Below are positions 42,251 through 52,423 of a stretch of 64,000 bases of DNA, piece by piece. The first letter of the stretch is position 1, and the number at the start of each line of letters is the position of its first letter. The DNA is from Candidatus Lustribacter telmatis (GTDB taxonomy: Bacteria; Vulcanimicrobiota; Vulcanimicrobiia; Vulcanimicrobiales; Vulcanimicrobiaceae), in assembly GCA_003164045.1 (NCBI GenBank), contig PLRU01000034.1:260827-324826 (forward strand). The letters run 5' to 3'. The translations under genes were made by a program, and so were the position numbers. The notes beneath the pieces were generated by a model. The model made no database searches and was not told the origin of the DNA. It saw only the letters and a list, made by a program, of their open reading frames with translations.

Positions 42251-44143
42251 ATGCAAGAGCTGTTCAAGCAATATCTCGATCGCAACATTTCGCGCGGGAA
42301 ACTGCTCCAAGGCCTGAGTGCGGTCGGTATGAGCACCGTCGTGGCGAGCGCCATCGCGGAATCGCTCGCGCCGGTATCAGCGATTGCGGCCGAAGCGGCC
42401 GGCGCGGTACGCAACGTGCGCGACACCGGCGGCACACTGTTCATACAGCAGCTCAAAGCCGCGGGCGTGAAGTACTACTTCTTCAACCCATCGACCGGCG
42501 ATGCGCCGATCTTCAACGCGATCGCAAACGAACCGAGCATCCAGCTGATCAAAGGCGTGCAAGAGGGCGTGGTCGTCGCGATGGCCGACGGGTACGCGCG
42601 TATGTCGGGAAAGACCGGCGTCTGCAGCATTGCCAACGTCGGTTTGCCCAACGGCGTAACGCAGTTGGTGAATACCTATAAGGATCGCATTCCGCTCTTG
42701 CTCGTGATCGCGTCCTTCGGCACGAACCAGGCTGGGCGCGACGGCCCGCAAGATTACGATCATCAGGAGAACATGCTGGCGCCGCTTACCAAGTGGTATT
42801 GGATGGCGCAGTCCGGCGCGAACATTCCGGAAACCACGCGGCGGGCGCTCAAATTCGCATCGACGCCGCCCGGCGGACCGGTCTTCCTCGCCATCCCCGA
42901 CGACGTGCTCGGCCAAGTCGCGAGCGCCGACGTCATCGATCAATCGATGTTCGATGTCCCGATGAGGATCAGACCGGATCAAACCGACATCGAAACGGTC
43001 GCGCGGATGCTGATCGAGGCGAAGAACCCGCTGCTCTCGGTCGGAGACGAAATCACGATGTGCGGCGGCGAGGCGGAAGTCGTCCAGCTGGCCGAGTTGC
43101 TGGGTCTGCCGGTTGCCGGCGGCGGCGAGTTCGGGGTGTGGTCGAAGCCGTTCCCCACGCGCAACGCGCTCTATCTCGGACCGGTGCTGCGCAACATGCG
43201 CTTCCCGGGCGAGGTCGATCTCCGGCTCAACATCGGGAACCAGTACGGCGAAGTCTACACGCCCGGCGGAAAACTCGTCTCGATTCGGCGCGATCCGACG
43301 AGCCTTGGGCGCGTCTCGCCGATCGACATGGGACTCGTCGCGGATTCGAAGCTGGCCGCCGCCGATCTCGTCGCGGCGGTGAAGAGTCTCGCCACGCCCG
43401 ACCGGCTACGCAAGATCGCCGAGGATCGCGGCGCGCGCGTACGCGACTATACCGCCGGTATGGCAAAGATGCGCATGGCGATGCTCAACGATTTCCCCAG
43501 CGCATCCGGTGGCCCGATCACGCTCGAGCGGCTTGCGTTCGAACTCGAAAACGGACTCGAGAAAGACACGATCTACGTCAACGACATCGACTCGGGCAAG
43601 AAGATGGATCCGTTCATGTCGTTCGGGGGCACCGACAAGACGTACGTCGCCAACGGTCCGAACATCCTCGGCTGGGGAATGTCGGCGGCCCTCGGCGCAA
43701 AGCTCGCGCGACCCGATCGGCCGGTGGTTGCCGTCCTCGGCGACGGCGCGTTCTTGTTCGGCGGCCCGCAGCCCCTTTGGAGCCAGGCTCGCTACAACGT
43801 GCCGGTTACCAATATCGTGCTGAACAACTTCAGCTACAACAACGAGCGCAACCGGATTTGGACGTTCGTGTCGGGGCAGCAATTTAAATCCGGTCTCGAC
43901 ATGACGTGTTACAACGGCTCACCCGACGTCGACTTCGCCAAAGCATCACAAGCCTTCGGCGTTGAAGCTGAGACCGTCAAAGAGCCCGCGCAGATCAAAG
44001 CGGCGCTGGCGCGCGCGAAACGCGCAAACGTGGAAGGCCGGCCCTATCTGCTCGACGTCCACGTACAGCGCGACGGCGTCGGCGCCGGATCGACGTGGTA
44101 CCCCCCATTCTCGGTCGCCGCCATGCGCACGCGGAAGGTATAG
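42251..44143 (+). CDS. thiamine-diphosphate enzyme with export-like N-terminus
   Basis: 630 residues of the acetolactate synthase/benzoylformate decarboxylase superfamily. Catalytic Glu105 (GVQEGVVVAMADGYAR) and the ThDP/Mg motif Gly497-Asp498-Gly499 with Asn525-Asn526 are intact. The family core is preceded by about 50 extra residues: ISRGKLLQGLSAVG followed by a small hydrophobic helix and an AEAAGA cleavage-like end, recalling Tat leaders but with Arg-Gly instead of Arg-Arg. The gene is followed by a diheme cytochrome c (nine bases) and a solute-binding protein (ATGA overlap). A periplasmic 2-oxo-acid oxidative decarboxylase passing electrons to the cytochrome is a reasonable hypothesis. 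Confidence 0.85.
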   Translation: MQELFKQYLDRNISRGKLLQGLSAVGMSTVVASAIAESLAPVSAIAAEAAGAVRNVRDTGGTLFIQQLKAAGVKYYFFNPSTGDAPIFNAIANEPSIQLIKGVQEGVVVAMADGYARMSGKTGVCSIANVGLPNGVTQLVNTYKDRIPLLLVIASFGTNQAGRDGPQDYDHQENMLAPLTKWYWMAQSGANIPETTRRALKFASTPPGGPVFLAIPDDVLGQVASADVIDQSMFDVPMRIRPDQTDIETVARMLIEAKNPLLSVGDEITMCGGEAEVVQLAELLGLPVAGGGEFGVWSKPFPTRNALYLGPVLRNMRFPGEVDLRLNIGNQYGEVYTPGGKLVSIRRDPTSLGRVSPIDMGLVADSKLAAADLVAAVKSLATPDRLRKIAEDRGARVRDYTAGMAKMRMAMLNDFPSASGGPITLERLAFELENGLEKDTIYVNDIDSGKKMDPFMSFGGTDKTYVANGPNILGWGMSAALGAKLARPDRPVVAVLGDGAFLFGGPQPLWSQARYNVPVTNIVLNNFSYNNERNRIWTFVSGQQFKSGLDMTCYNGSPDVDFAKASQAFGVEAETVKEPAQIKAALARAKRANVEGRPYLLDVHVQRDGVGAGSTWYPPFSVAAMRTRKV

Positions 44144-44152
44144 GGAGCAGCG

Positions 44153-44680
44153 ATGATACGTTTACGTCTCCCGGCGTTGTTTGTCTTCGCGCTGCTCGTT
44201 GCGGTGGGAGCGGCGTCGCTGCCGCTGCGCGCGCAACAAGACAACGGCCTGCCCGCCGGCGAAGGCCGCGACATCGTTGCGGTCACCTGTACGCAATGCC
44301 ACAGCATCACCGCCGTTACGCAACTACGCGAAGGCCGGGCAGCCTGGCGGCATCAAATCTACGACATGATCGAACGCGGAGCGCAGGTTTCGCCGGCGGA
44401 CATCGACGTAATGGTGAACTATCTCGCAACGCATTTCGGTCCCGGCATCCCGTTTCCGGGACCAACCCCCGTCCACATCACGCTACCGGCCGGCGCCGGT
44501 CAGACGATCGTCGATAGCCGCTGCAGTCTCTGCCACGGCATCGATCGCGTCGTCGCGGTAAAACGCACGCACGCGCAATGGACCGGCATCGTCAACCGGA
44601 TGGTCTACCTCGGAGCGCCGATCACGCCCGACCAGACCAAGACGGTGCTCGACTACTTAAACGCGAATTTCGGCGCATGA
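44153..44680 (+). CDS. diheme c-type cytochrome, exported
   Basis: 175 residues, signal peptide ending LRAQQ. Two heme attachment motifs: Cys46-x2-Cys49-His50 (CTQCH) and Cys124-x2-Cys127-His128 (CSLCH), in two similar small domains, each followed by a W-containing helix pattern (AAWRHQIYDMI, AQWTGIVNRMV). Periplasmic electron carrier. It sits between the ThDP enzyme and a solute-binding protein in one operon and most simply accepts electrons from the enzyme. Distal ligands could not be assigned with certainty. Confidence 0.9.
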   Translation: MIRLRLPALFVFALLVAVGAASLPLRAQQDNGLPAGEGRDIVAVTCTQCHSITAVTQLREGRAAWRHQIYDMIERGAQVSPADIDVMVNYLATHFGPGIPFPGPTPVHITLPAGAGQTIVDSRCSLCHGIDRVVAVKRTHAQWTGIVNRMVYLGAPITPDQTKTVLDYLNANFGA

Positions 44681-45627
44681 ACAACTCCGCCTCGTCGTTC
44701 TTGCGCGTTTGCGCTGCGTTCCTCGCCATCGTGCTGGCCGGCGTGCCGTGCGCCGGCCGCGCGCAAGATGCCGCGCTAAAAGTGGCGACGATTCCGATCG
44801 ATACCGGGGCGGAAGCGTTCTATGCGCTCGACCAGGGCTTCTTCAAGAAGAACGGCCTCGATGTGTCGATCGAACGCATCACCAACGGGCCGGCAATTGC
44901 CGCCGCCGTTGCGTCCGGCGCGGTCGACGTTGGCTTCTCGAACCTCGTGTCGCTGGCGATCGCGTTCAAGAAGGGCGTACCGATCACGCTGATCGCGGCA
45001 GCCGGCATGTACAGCTCGAAGGCGCCGACGACCACGTGCATGGTGGCGTTGAACTCGCCGATCAAATCGGCGAAAGATCTCAACGGCAAAATCTTTGCCA
45101 CCAATGGTCTGAAGAACATCGGCGAGTTTGCCCCGCGCGCCTGGATCGACAAGAACGGCGGCGACTCATCGACGGTGAAGTTCGTCGAGATGCCGTTCCC
45201 CGATATGGCCGGTGCGTTAACGCAAGGCCGCATCGACGCAGCCGTGATGGCCGAACCGACGATGACCGAGAGTAAGGGGCAATCGCGCTTCTTTTCCAAC
45301 TGCTACGACGGCATCGGATCGAGCTACATGATCGGCGCCTACTTCGCGACGACGTCGTGGGCCGCCGCGCATCCGGATCTCGTGCGCAAGTTTCAAGCAT
45401 CGATCCGCGATACCGCGATCTGGGCGAACAAGAACCCGCTCTTGAGCGCTGCGATTCTCGCGCGCGAGTCGAAGATGAACCCCGACATCGCCGCCAAGAT
45501 GTTTCGCGCGGTGTATCCGGAGCGTCTCGAAGCCTCTGCGATTCAACCGGTTATCGACGTCACCGCGAAGTACGGCGCCTTGCCGGCGTCGTTCCCCGCG
45601 ACCGATATGATGTACCAGGGCCGCTAG
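44677..45627 (+). CDS. solo ABC-type substrate-binding protein, NMT1/SsuA-like
   Basis: 316 residues, signal peptide ending GRAQ. NMT1-like body with ALDQGFFKKNGLDVSIERI, GAVDVGFSNLVSLA and the shared motif WIDKNGGDSSTVKFVEMP. Last gene of the ThDP enzyme-cytochrome operon (ATGA overlap with the cytochrome gene), so it probably binds the 2-oxo acid or aromatic substrate of that enzyme, perhaps as a periplasmic delivery protein and not as part of an ABC importer. No permease or ATPase nearby. Shares four stop bases with the convergent dioxygenase gene. Confidence 0.88.
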   Translation: MNNSASSFLRVCAAFLAIVLAGVPCAGRAQDAALKVATIPIDTGAEAFYALDQGFFKKNGLDVSIERITNGPAIAAAVASGAVDVGFSNLVSLAIAFKKGVPITLIAAAGMYSSKAPTTTCMVALNSPIKSAKDLNGKIFATNGLKNIGEFAPRAWIDKNGGDSSTVKFVEMPFPDMAGALTQGRIDAAVMAEPTMTESKGQSRFFSNCYDGIGSSYMIGAYFATTSWAAAHPDLVRKFQASIRDTAIWANKNPLLSAAILARESKMNPDIAAKMFRAVYPERLEASAIQPVIDVTAKYGALPASFPATDMMYQGR

Positions 45628-46505
45628 CGCGTCGCTGCGAGTTCCGCGTCGTTCACCATGAGCCGCGAATCGACGTCGGTCGTCGAAACGCGGCGCACGT
45701 CGCGGCGCTGATCCATCGGATAGCGTAAGCCGCGGTGCATCGTGCAGCGGTTATCCCACAGCACGAAGTCGCCCGCTTGCCACGTGTGGCGATAGACGAA
45801 CTGCGGTTGTGCGGCATGTTCGGTAAGTTCGAAGAGCAGTAAGCGCGCTTCGGGAACCGGCCAGCCGAGGATGCGCGACGCGTGCGAGGCCAGGTAGAGA
45901 CTCGTGCGCTCGGAACCCGCGTGCACGTGAACGATCGGACGCCATACCGGCTGCATCGCCTCAACCGCGGGAACGTTGCCTTCAAAGCCGAGGACGCGCC
46001 GCGAGTGGATGAAGGCGTGCTCCGTGACGAGGCCGTCGAGCGTGGCCTTCACCTCGGGCGCGAGCGCGTCGTAGGCCGCGCGCAAGTCGGCGAATTCGGT
46101 TTCGCCGCCGGTAGCCGTCGCCTCGCGGCACGAAAGCATCGAGTAGCGCGCCGGCGTCGACTTGAACGAGCTATCGGTGTGCCACAATTGATTGGCAAGC
46201 GAAAAGAGATGGGGCTCGTCGGAGCGCTCGAAGATCTCGCCGTCGTCGTTGATGTTCGCGAGGTCGACGAGTCCGGGGACGCCCAGCCGTTTGCGCCGCG
46301 CGCTCGTTGTCGCTTCGACCGTGCCGAAACGCCGCGCAAACGCGAGCTGGCGGTCGTCATCGAGATGCTGCCCGCGCAACACGACGACCGCGTAGCGATC
46401 GAGCGCGGCGTGGATCTCGGCGATCTCACCGTCGGTCGGGCCGGCGCCCGCATCGACTCCGCTAATGCGGGCGACGAACTCCGGTTTTAGTATTTCAACA
46501 ATCAT
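45624..46505 (-). CDS. TauD/TfdA family 2-oxoglutarate dioxygenase
   Basis: 293 residues; Fe(II) facial triad His109-x-Asp111 (LWHTDSS) and His257 (CTMHRG), with a 2-oxoglutarate Arg candidate at 268-271. Typical for taurine, 2,4-D or alkylsulfonate dioxygenases; active on side-chain C-H bonds next to sulfonate, ether or carboxylate. Cytoplasmic. It is coupled to the upstream solute-binding protein (TGATG, one-base overlap), suggesting that protein's ligand is its substrate. The specific compound is not known. Confidence 0.9.
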   Translation of the reverse strand: MIVEILKPEFVARISGVDAGAGPTDGEIAEIHAALDRYAVVVLRGQHLDDDRQLAFARRFGTVEATTSARRKRLGVPGLVDLANINDDGEIFERSDEPHLFSLANQLWHTDSSFKSTPARYSMLSCREATATGGETEFADLRAAYDALAPEVKATLDGLVTEHAFIHSRRVLGFEGNVPAVEAMQPVWRPIVHVHAGSERTSLYLASHASRILGWPVPEARLLLFELTEHAAQPQFVYRHTWQAGDFVLWDNRCTMHRGLRYPMDQRRDVRRVSTTDVDSRLMVNDAELAATR

Positions 46506-47470
46506 CAGATGCTCATAATCAATCGGCTTTGGTCCATCGGTTCGGTATAGCTCAAGAGTCCGAGCTGCGCGAAGAGACGCTGCATGTCCATCAACGTCTT
46601 CACGTCGACCGTCAGGCGCGCGTCGATCTCATACCGCGGCGAGCGCGCGATTTCGGCCGCCGGCTGTTGCACGTACTTCGCGAGCGTCGCGACGGTGTCG
46701 GGCGCATAATACCCCGCACCGGCAATTGCCGCCGCTGCCCGGCGGATGGCCCGCATCGCGGCACTCGCCAGCACGCGATCGTGGATCAGCCGCGAACCGA
46801 AGAATATCCCCGAGCCCGAAATGCCGGCGGGGGGATAGGCAAAGATGTGCGCCAGTTTCTGCGCTTCGAACGCTTCCATTTGCGGCGAACCGCTGTAGAT
46901 CGCATCGATCGACTTGTTCTGCAGCGCGGTCGCCTGATTCGGCAGCGTGAGTGCCACGACCGAAATATCGCGCATACTCAGGCCCGCCGGCTGCAGCATG
47001 CGCGTGACGTAGTACGTCGCCGTCGAAGCGAGACCGCCGGTCCAGCCGAATTTCAACCCGCGCAGTTGGGCGAGCTGTTTTACGCCGCCCTCGGACCAGA
47101 GATCGTATCGCACCAGCAGGGCGGTCGGCGAATTGCCCGACTTCGGCGTATACGCGGTGGACGCGACGTAGCGCACGTCGAGTCCGCGGTCGATCGCGTT
47201 ATAGTAGCCGGCCGAAAGACCGGCGGTCACAACGTCGATGCGCCCCGTTGCCGCTAGCGCCATCGCATCGAGGCCGGCGCCGATCGGCGAGAGCGAGACG
47301 TCGAACCCTTCGGCCGCAAAATAACCGCGATCCGCGGCCACAAACACCGGCGCGCCGAGCGCCCCCGCGAGATACGCGACGTTCAGCGGCCGCCGCTCCT
47401 GCGCGCGCAGCGGCACGGTCGCCGCAACGTTTGCGAGAACGGTACCGGCGACAAACGCCGCCCGCTTCAC
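46505..47470 (-). CDS. ABC-type substrate-binding protein, NMT1-like (divergent member)
   Basis: 321 residues, GTG start within the stop of the cyclophilin gene (GTGA overlap), signal peptide ending LRAQ. NMT1-like fold (VFVAADRGYFAAEGFDVSL, TGRIDVVTAGLS, AYTPKSGNSPTALLVRYD) but it lacks the WIDxNGGD motif of the other six, having FGWTGGLASTATYYVTRML. Coupled downstream to the TauD gene, as tauA is to tauD in taurine systems, but tauB and tauC equivalents are missing. A sulfonate or aromatic ether ligand is inferred. Confidence 0.85.
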   Translation of the reverse strand: MKRAAFVAGTVLANVAATVPLRAQERRPLNVAYLAGALGAPVFVAADRGYFAAEGFDVSLSPIGAGLDAMALAATGRIDVVTAGLSAGYYNAIDRGLDVRYVASTAYTPKSGNSPTALLVRYDLWSEGGVKQLAQLRGLKFGWTGGLASTATYYVTRMLQPAGLSMRDISVVALTLPNQATALQNKSIDAIYSGSPQMEAFEAQKLAHIFAYPPAGISGSGIFFGSRLIHDRVLASAAMRAIRRAAAAIAGAGYYAPDTVATLAKYVQQPAAEIARSPRYEIDARLTVDVKTLMDMQRLFAQLGLLSYTEPMDQSRLIMSI

Positions 47471-48033
47471 GGCAGGCGCCGGATGCGGAGAATCTTCACC
47501 GGTACGTTCAACATTTGTCCCGCGCCGGGCATGCGCGCGATCTGACGCACCAGCTCCATGTTTTTGGTGACATGCCCGAACGCCGCATAGCCCGGCTGCG
47601 TGTCCGAGCCATCGAGCCGCGCCTGATCGCCGTCGCAAATGAAGAACTCGGAAGTGGCGGAGTTCGGCTCCTGCGTGCGTGCCATCGAGATCGCGCCGTC
47701 GGTGTTCTTCACTCCGGTTTTGAACGGCGTCTCGAGCGGAATCGCCGGGTCGTTGTCTTTTTCACGGGTCTTGTTCCCGCCCTGAATGACGAACGACGGT
47801 ACCGCACGGAAGAACGTGCCGCCGTCGAAGAATTTCTCGTCGATCAGATGCAGAAAGTTCTTGGTCGTGATCGGTGCGTGAACCGGATCGAGCACGACAT
47901 CGATCGTGCCGAGGTTCGTAACGATTGCGATGTTGACGTCGGCGGCAGCGTTCGCGGGCAACGGTCCGGTGGCGAGTCCTCCGGTGAGCGTAAGCGCGGC
48001 GATGAGTATGGCGAGGATGGGCAGTCGGTTCAT
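47467..48033 (-). CDS. peptidyl-prolyl cis-trans isomerase, cyclophilin type, exported
   Basis: 188 residues with signal peptide (AILIAALTLTGGLATGPLPANA). Cyclophilin core: GTIDVVLDPVHAPITTKNFLHLI, FDGGTFFRAVPSFVIQGG (active Arg and Phe, Gln), SMARTQEPNSATSEFFI and YAAFGHVTKNMELVRQI. Periplasmic foldase. Head of a minus-strand run with a solute-binding protein and TauD. The active residues are preserved. Confidence 0.92.
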   Translation of the reverse strand: MNRLPILAILIAALTLTGGLATGPLPANAAADVNIAIVTNLGTIDVVLDPVHAPITTKNFLHLIDEKFFDGGTFFRAVPSFVIQGGNKTREKDNDPAIPLETPFKTGVKNTDGAISMARTQEPNSATSEFFICDGDQARLDGSDTQPGYAAFGHVTKNMELVRQIARMPGAGQMLNVPVKILRIRRLP

Positions 48034-48073
48034 ACCGGGGGCTACCCGCCCGTCGCCGCTTCTCCCTTCGCGC

Positions 48074-49048
<975 letters not shown>

Positions 49049-49077
49049 ATCCCGACTATACCCGGAAAGGACAGCGC

Positions 49078-50214
49078 ATGAAATCCGCATCCACGCGCGA
49101 AGGGCCCCTCATGACCGTCTTCGACATGGATTCGCACCTGCGGGAATCGTACGTCATGGACCAGGCGTTTGCGCTCGACGGCGAGTTCGCACAACTTCGC
49201 CCGGTGCGCCTCAACGCCGAGACCGGTTTCAAGGCCAAGTTCAAACACGAACTGCGTCCGTTTCCAAAACGCGTGAACGAAAGCTTTCTGCACGATTTCG
49301 TCTACGATCCCGATGTGAACTGGGAAGGCGGCGAAGTCGCGCGCCGCCAGCAAGGCGGGATCGACATGGATTTCCGCATGCGCGATAACGAGCGCGAAGG
49401 CGTCGACGTGCAGTTCATGTTTCCGACCCTGATCATGATCCCGTGCATGACCGAAGGCCCGCTCGGCGCCGCGCTCGCGCACGCCTACAACACGTGGACG
49501 CACGGTCTCGCCAAGAACTCCGGCGGGAAACTACGGCCCGTTGCGGTGCTGCCGTGGGCGTATCCCGAAGGCATGGTCGCCGAACTCGAACGCTGCGTGA
49601 ACGAACTCGGCTTTCAGGCGGCGCACGCGATGCCGTACGTGTCGACCGAGAAAACCAAGCTCACGATCGACAACGAAGCCTACTATCCGTTCTATGCGGC
49701 GCTCGAGCGGCTGAACATTCCGCTGATGCTGCACCCGAACTCGCAGGGCGACTTGATCAACCTCTACGACAATTTTTACGCGATGCACGTGCTCGGACGG
49801 CCGTTTAATTGCACGGCCGGTTTGGTCGCCTTGACCATCGGTGGAATTTTCGAGCGCTTCCCGGGTCTTCGCGTTGCATTCTTTGAATGCAGCGCCGAGT
49901 GGATTCTCTATTGGATGCACCGCATGGATGACGACTACCGCAAAATGCGCAACGGCCTCGCGCCGAAGATCACCCGCATGCCGTCGGAATACGTCAAGAA
50001 GCACTGTTGGGTAACGTGTGAAGCCGACGAGCGCGATCTCGCCGGCACGATCCGCGGCTTCAGCGGGAACCGCATTCTGCTCGCGAGCGATTACCCGCAC
50101 TTCGACTCCGAATATCCCGGCACGGTCAAAGAGCTCCGCGAACGCACCGACATCACGCCTGCGCAGAAAGAAAAAATCCTCACGCACAACGCGCTGGAGT
50201 TCTTGCAGATTTAA
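49078..50214 (+). CDS. amidohydrolase family 2 protein (decarboxylase-like)
   Basis: 378 residues of the ACMSD/gamma-resorcylate decarboxylase type fold: [10 protein letters not shown] near the start (metal region), [42 protein letters not shown] and [16 protein letters not shown] (catalytic Asp). GGAAAGG precedes the ATG. It overlaps by one base with the following solute-binding protein gene (TAATG), so that protein probably binds its substrate or precursor. Typical members decarboxylate hydroxybenzoates or hydrolyse ring-derived acids; the exact one is not clear. Confidence 0.88.
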   Translation: MKSASTREGPLMTVFDMDSHLRESYVMDQAFALDGEFAQLRPVRLNAETGFKAKFKHELRPFPKRVNESFLHDFVYDPDVNWEGGEVARRQQGGIDMDFRMRDNEREGVDVQFMFPTLIMIPCMTEGPLGAALAHAYNTWTHGLAKNSGGKLRPVAVLPWAYPEGMVAELERCVNELGFQAAHAMPYVSTEKTKLTIDNEAYYPFYAALERLNIPLMLHPNSQGDLINLYDNFYAMHVLGRPFNCTAGLVALTIGGIFERFPGLRVAFFECSAEWILYWMHRMDDDYRKMRNGLAPKITRMPSEYVKKHCWVTCEADERDLAGTIRGFSGNRILLASDYPHFDSEYPGTVKELRERTDITPAQKEKILTHNALEFLQI

Positions 50215-51161
50215 TGCGGTCGCGGGCCTGGCTGTGTGCGGCGGCATTGATTGCCGCCGGCTGGTTCGCTCCGGCGCCCGTAACGGCGCAAACGCTGCCC
50301 GTCGTTCGGGTAGCGACGACGCTCAACGATTCGGGCGCCGAAGTGTACTACGCGCAAGATATGGGCTTCTTTGAAAAGGCCGGACTGCACGTTGAAATCG
50401 TGACGCTCAACAGCGCCGGCCTGCTCGGTTCGAGCGTGGCATCGGGGGCGCTCGACTTCGCCGAGACCGGCCTCTCCGTTATTGCAACGGCGCACCAAAA
50501 AGGCTTGCCGTTCGTGATCGTTGCGCCGGCCGGTCAGTATTCCAGTAAGGCGCCCACAACCGCCCTCGTTGCGTTGAAGAACTCGCCGCTTAAAAGCGGC
50601 AGCGACCTCAACGGCAGAACGATCGCGGTGCGCGACATCAACAGCCCGGCGTATGTCGGCGCGCGCATCTGGATCGATCAGAGCGGCGGCGATTCGAAGA
50701 GCGTGAAGTTCGTCGAAGTTCCCGATTACGATGTGGCCGGCGCGCTCGCGCAAGGCCGGATCGACGGGGCCGTAATCTCCGAACCCGATCTGCAAAATGC
50801 CCTCGCCGCCGGAACGGTCCGCGTCGTTTCGTTCGTCTACAACTCCGTCGCGAGCGACTTTCTCCTCGGCGCCTACTTCACCACGACGTCATATGCGCAA
50901 ACGCATCCGGAGATCGTTCGTGCGTTCGCCATCGCCCTGGCGCAAACGGCCCGGTGGGCCAACGCGAATCCGAAACTCTCGGCCGCAATTTTGAGCAAAT
51001 ATGCAAAGTCGCACGTCGACCCGGCAATGCCGCGCGTCGTCTACGGTGAACGCGCAACCGCGGCGCTCGCCCAACCGGTGATCGATGCGGCCGCAAAATA
51101 CGGGCAGCTCACGGCAACCTTTCCAGCAGCCGAGCTCTTCGCGCCCGGGACCTTGAAGTAG
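50214..51161 (+). CDS. solo ABC-type substrate-binding protein, NMT1/SsuA-like
   Basis: 315 residues, signal peptide ending VTAQ. Features: YYAQDMGFFEKAGLHVEIV, SGALDFAETGLS, WIDQSGGDSKSVKFVEVP and ALAQGRIDGAVISEPDL. Coupled to the amidohydrolase by a one-base stop/start overlap. It shares the WID-GGDS motif with its five close paralogues. No transporter partner. Ligand probably an aromatic or carboxylic acid processed by the amidohydrolase. Confidence 0.88.
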   Translation: MRSRAWLCAAALIAAGWFAPAPVTAQTLPVVRVATTLNDSGAEVYYAQDMGFFEKAGLHVEIVTLNSAGLLGSSVASGALDFAETGLSVIATAHQKGLPFVIVAPAGQYSSKAPTTALVALKNSPLKSGSDLNGRTIAVRDINSPAYVGARIWIDQSGGDSKSVKFVEVPDYDVAGALAQGRIDGAVISEPDLQNALAAGTVRVVSFVYNSVASDFLLGAYFTTTSYAQTHPEIVRAFAIALAQTARWANANPKLSAAILSKYAKSHVDPAMPRVVYGERATAALAQPVIDAAAKYGQLTATFPAAELFAPGTLK

Positions 51162-51173
51162 TCCAAGCGCGCT

Positions 51174-51557
51174 TCAAATCAACGTCGTGTCGCCGGCGCA
51201 CGTTCGCGCTGCGATTACGTCGTGAACGTGGTCTTCGATCCACGTCACGAGCGAACGCACCAGGACCGCGACTTCGCGGCCCGATTCCGTCAACGTATAC
51301 TCCGTGTGCGGCGGAACGACGGGACGGCTCGTCCGCGTAATCAGCCCATCGAGTTGTAACTCGCGTAACGCCTGGGCGAGCATCTTCTCCGAGATCCCGT
51401 CGATGCGTGCGCGCAACTCGGAGTACCGCAACGTACCGCCTTGCAGCGCCATGAGCACGAGGCCGCCCCAGCGTCCGGTAACGTGCCCGAGCACGTTTCG
51501 CGCCGGGCAGCGGCGATCGAAGATATCCGCCTGCGGCAGTGTTTCCTCGATAAGCAA
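51174..51557 (-). CDS. HxlR family winged-helix regulator
   Basis: 127 residues, MarR-like winged helix of the HxlR type: CPARNVLGHVTGRWGGLVLMAL opening (Cys17 is the conserved, often redox-sensing residue), then RYSELRARIDGISEKMLAQALRELQLDGLI and the wing YTLTESGREV. It probably controls the divergent SDR gene and itself through the long palindrome between them. HxlR regulators respond to formaldehyde, quinones or diamide-type stress. Confidence 0.9.
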   Translation of the reverse strand: MLIEETLPQADIFDRRCPARNVLGHVTGRWGGLVLMALQGGTLRYSELRARIDGISEKMLAQALRELQLDGLITRTSRPVVPPHTEYTLTESGREVAVLVRSLVTWIEDHVHDVIAARTCAGDTTLI

Positions 51558-51568
51558 CGGAGTCTCCT

Positions 51569-51605
51569 AACTAACGAAAAGGTAAGTACTTCCGTTTTGA
51601 TAGTT
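51569..51605. promoter_or_regulatory. 37-base palindromic operator between hxlR-like and SDR genes
   Basis: AACTAACGAAAAGG and CCGTTTTGATAGTT are inverted repeats (11 of 14 positions match) flanking TAAGTACTT, whose AAGTACTT is a perfect palindrome. The site is AT-rich, centred between the two divergent starts, and of HxlR-operator size. Confidence 0.6.
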
Positions 51606-51623
51606 TTGTGCCTAGACTGCCTT

Positions 51624-52421
51624 ATGGCGATACAACCGGTTGCCCTTGTTACGGGTTCGTCGAGCGGCATCGGCGCCGCGATCGCATCGCGGCTTGCGAG
51701 CGACGGCTATCGCGTCTTCGGCGGCAGCCGCCGCGGCGAAAGTCCCGCGGGAACGGAGGCGCTCGCGCTCGACGTCTGTTCCGACGATTCGGTGCGGGCG
51801 TGCGTGGGTGCGGTCATCGAGCGTACCGGCCGGATCGACGTCTTGGTAAACAACGCCGGCCAACTGATCGCCGGCGCCATCGAAGAACTTACGCTCGAGC
51901 AAGCGCGCTCGCAGTTCGAAACGAACTTCTTCGGCGTCGCGCGTACCGTACTCGCGGTGTTACCGCATATGCGTGAAGCGCGCAGCGGAAAGATCGTCAC
52001 GCTCAGTTCCCTGGCCGGGCTCGTACCGGTGCCGTTTTGGGGATACTACAACGCCAGCAAGTTCGCCGTCGAGGGCTTCTGCGAAACATTGCGCGCCGAA
52101 GTGCAGCCGTTCGGCATCGCCGTCGCGATGGTCGAACCGGGCGCGATCGGTACGTCGCTCTTCGCTCAACCGCGTGGCGCGAAGATGGACGCGTACACGC
52201 CGTGGCGCGATCGCGCATTGCAAACGATGAAGAACTTCGAGACCAAAGCGCCGTCACCCGACGTCGTCGCGCGCGCCGTCGCCGGGATCATCGCAAAGGC
52301 ACACCCGCCGCTCCGCACGCTCGTCACGACGGAAGCGCATGCGTTTACCACGATGCGCCGGCTGCTGCCCGGCGGACTGTTCGAATCGCTGGTCCGCTTC
52401 GGCTTCGCACTCGACCGCTGA
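51624..52421 (+). CDS. SDR-family oxidoreductase
   Basis: 265 residues. TGSSSGIG cofactor loop, NNAG (LVNNAGQLI), active site Ser in LSSLAG and Tyr-x3-Lys in YYNASKFA, the typical classical SDR arrangement. ATG at 51624 lies within the first good start after the operator palindrome. Regulation by the divergent HxlR-type protein suggests a role in detoxifying reactive carbonyls or quinones (inference). It ends two bases before the convergent solute-binding protein stop. Confidence 0.9.
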   Translation: MAIQPVALVTGSSSGIGAAIASRLASDGYRVFGGSRRGESPAGTEALALDVCSDDSVRACVGAVIERTGRIDVLVNNAGQLIAGAIEELTLEQARSQFETNFFGVARTVLAVLPHMREARSGKIVTLSSLAGLVPVPFWGYYNASKFAVEGFCETLRAEVQPFGIAVAMVEPGAIGTSLFAQPRGAKMDAYTPWRDRALQTMKNFETKAPSPDVVARAVAGIIAKAHPPLRTLVTTEAHAFTTMRRLLPGGLFESLVRFGFALDR

Positions 52422-52423
52422 CG

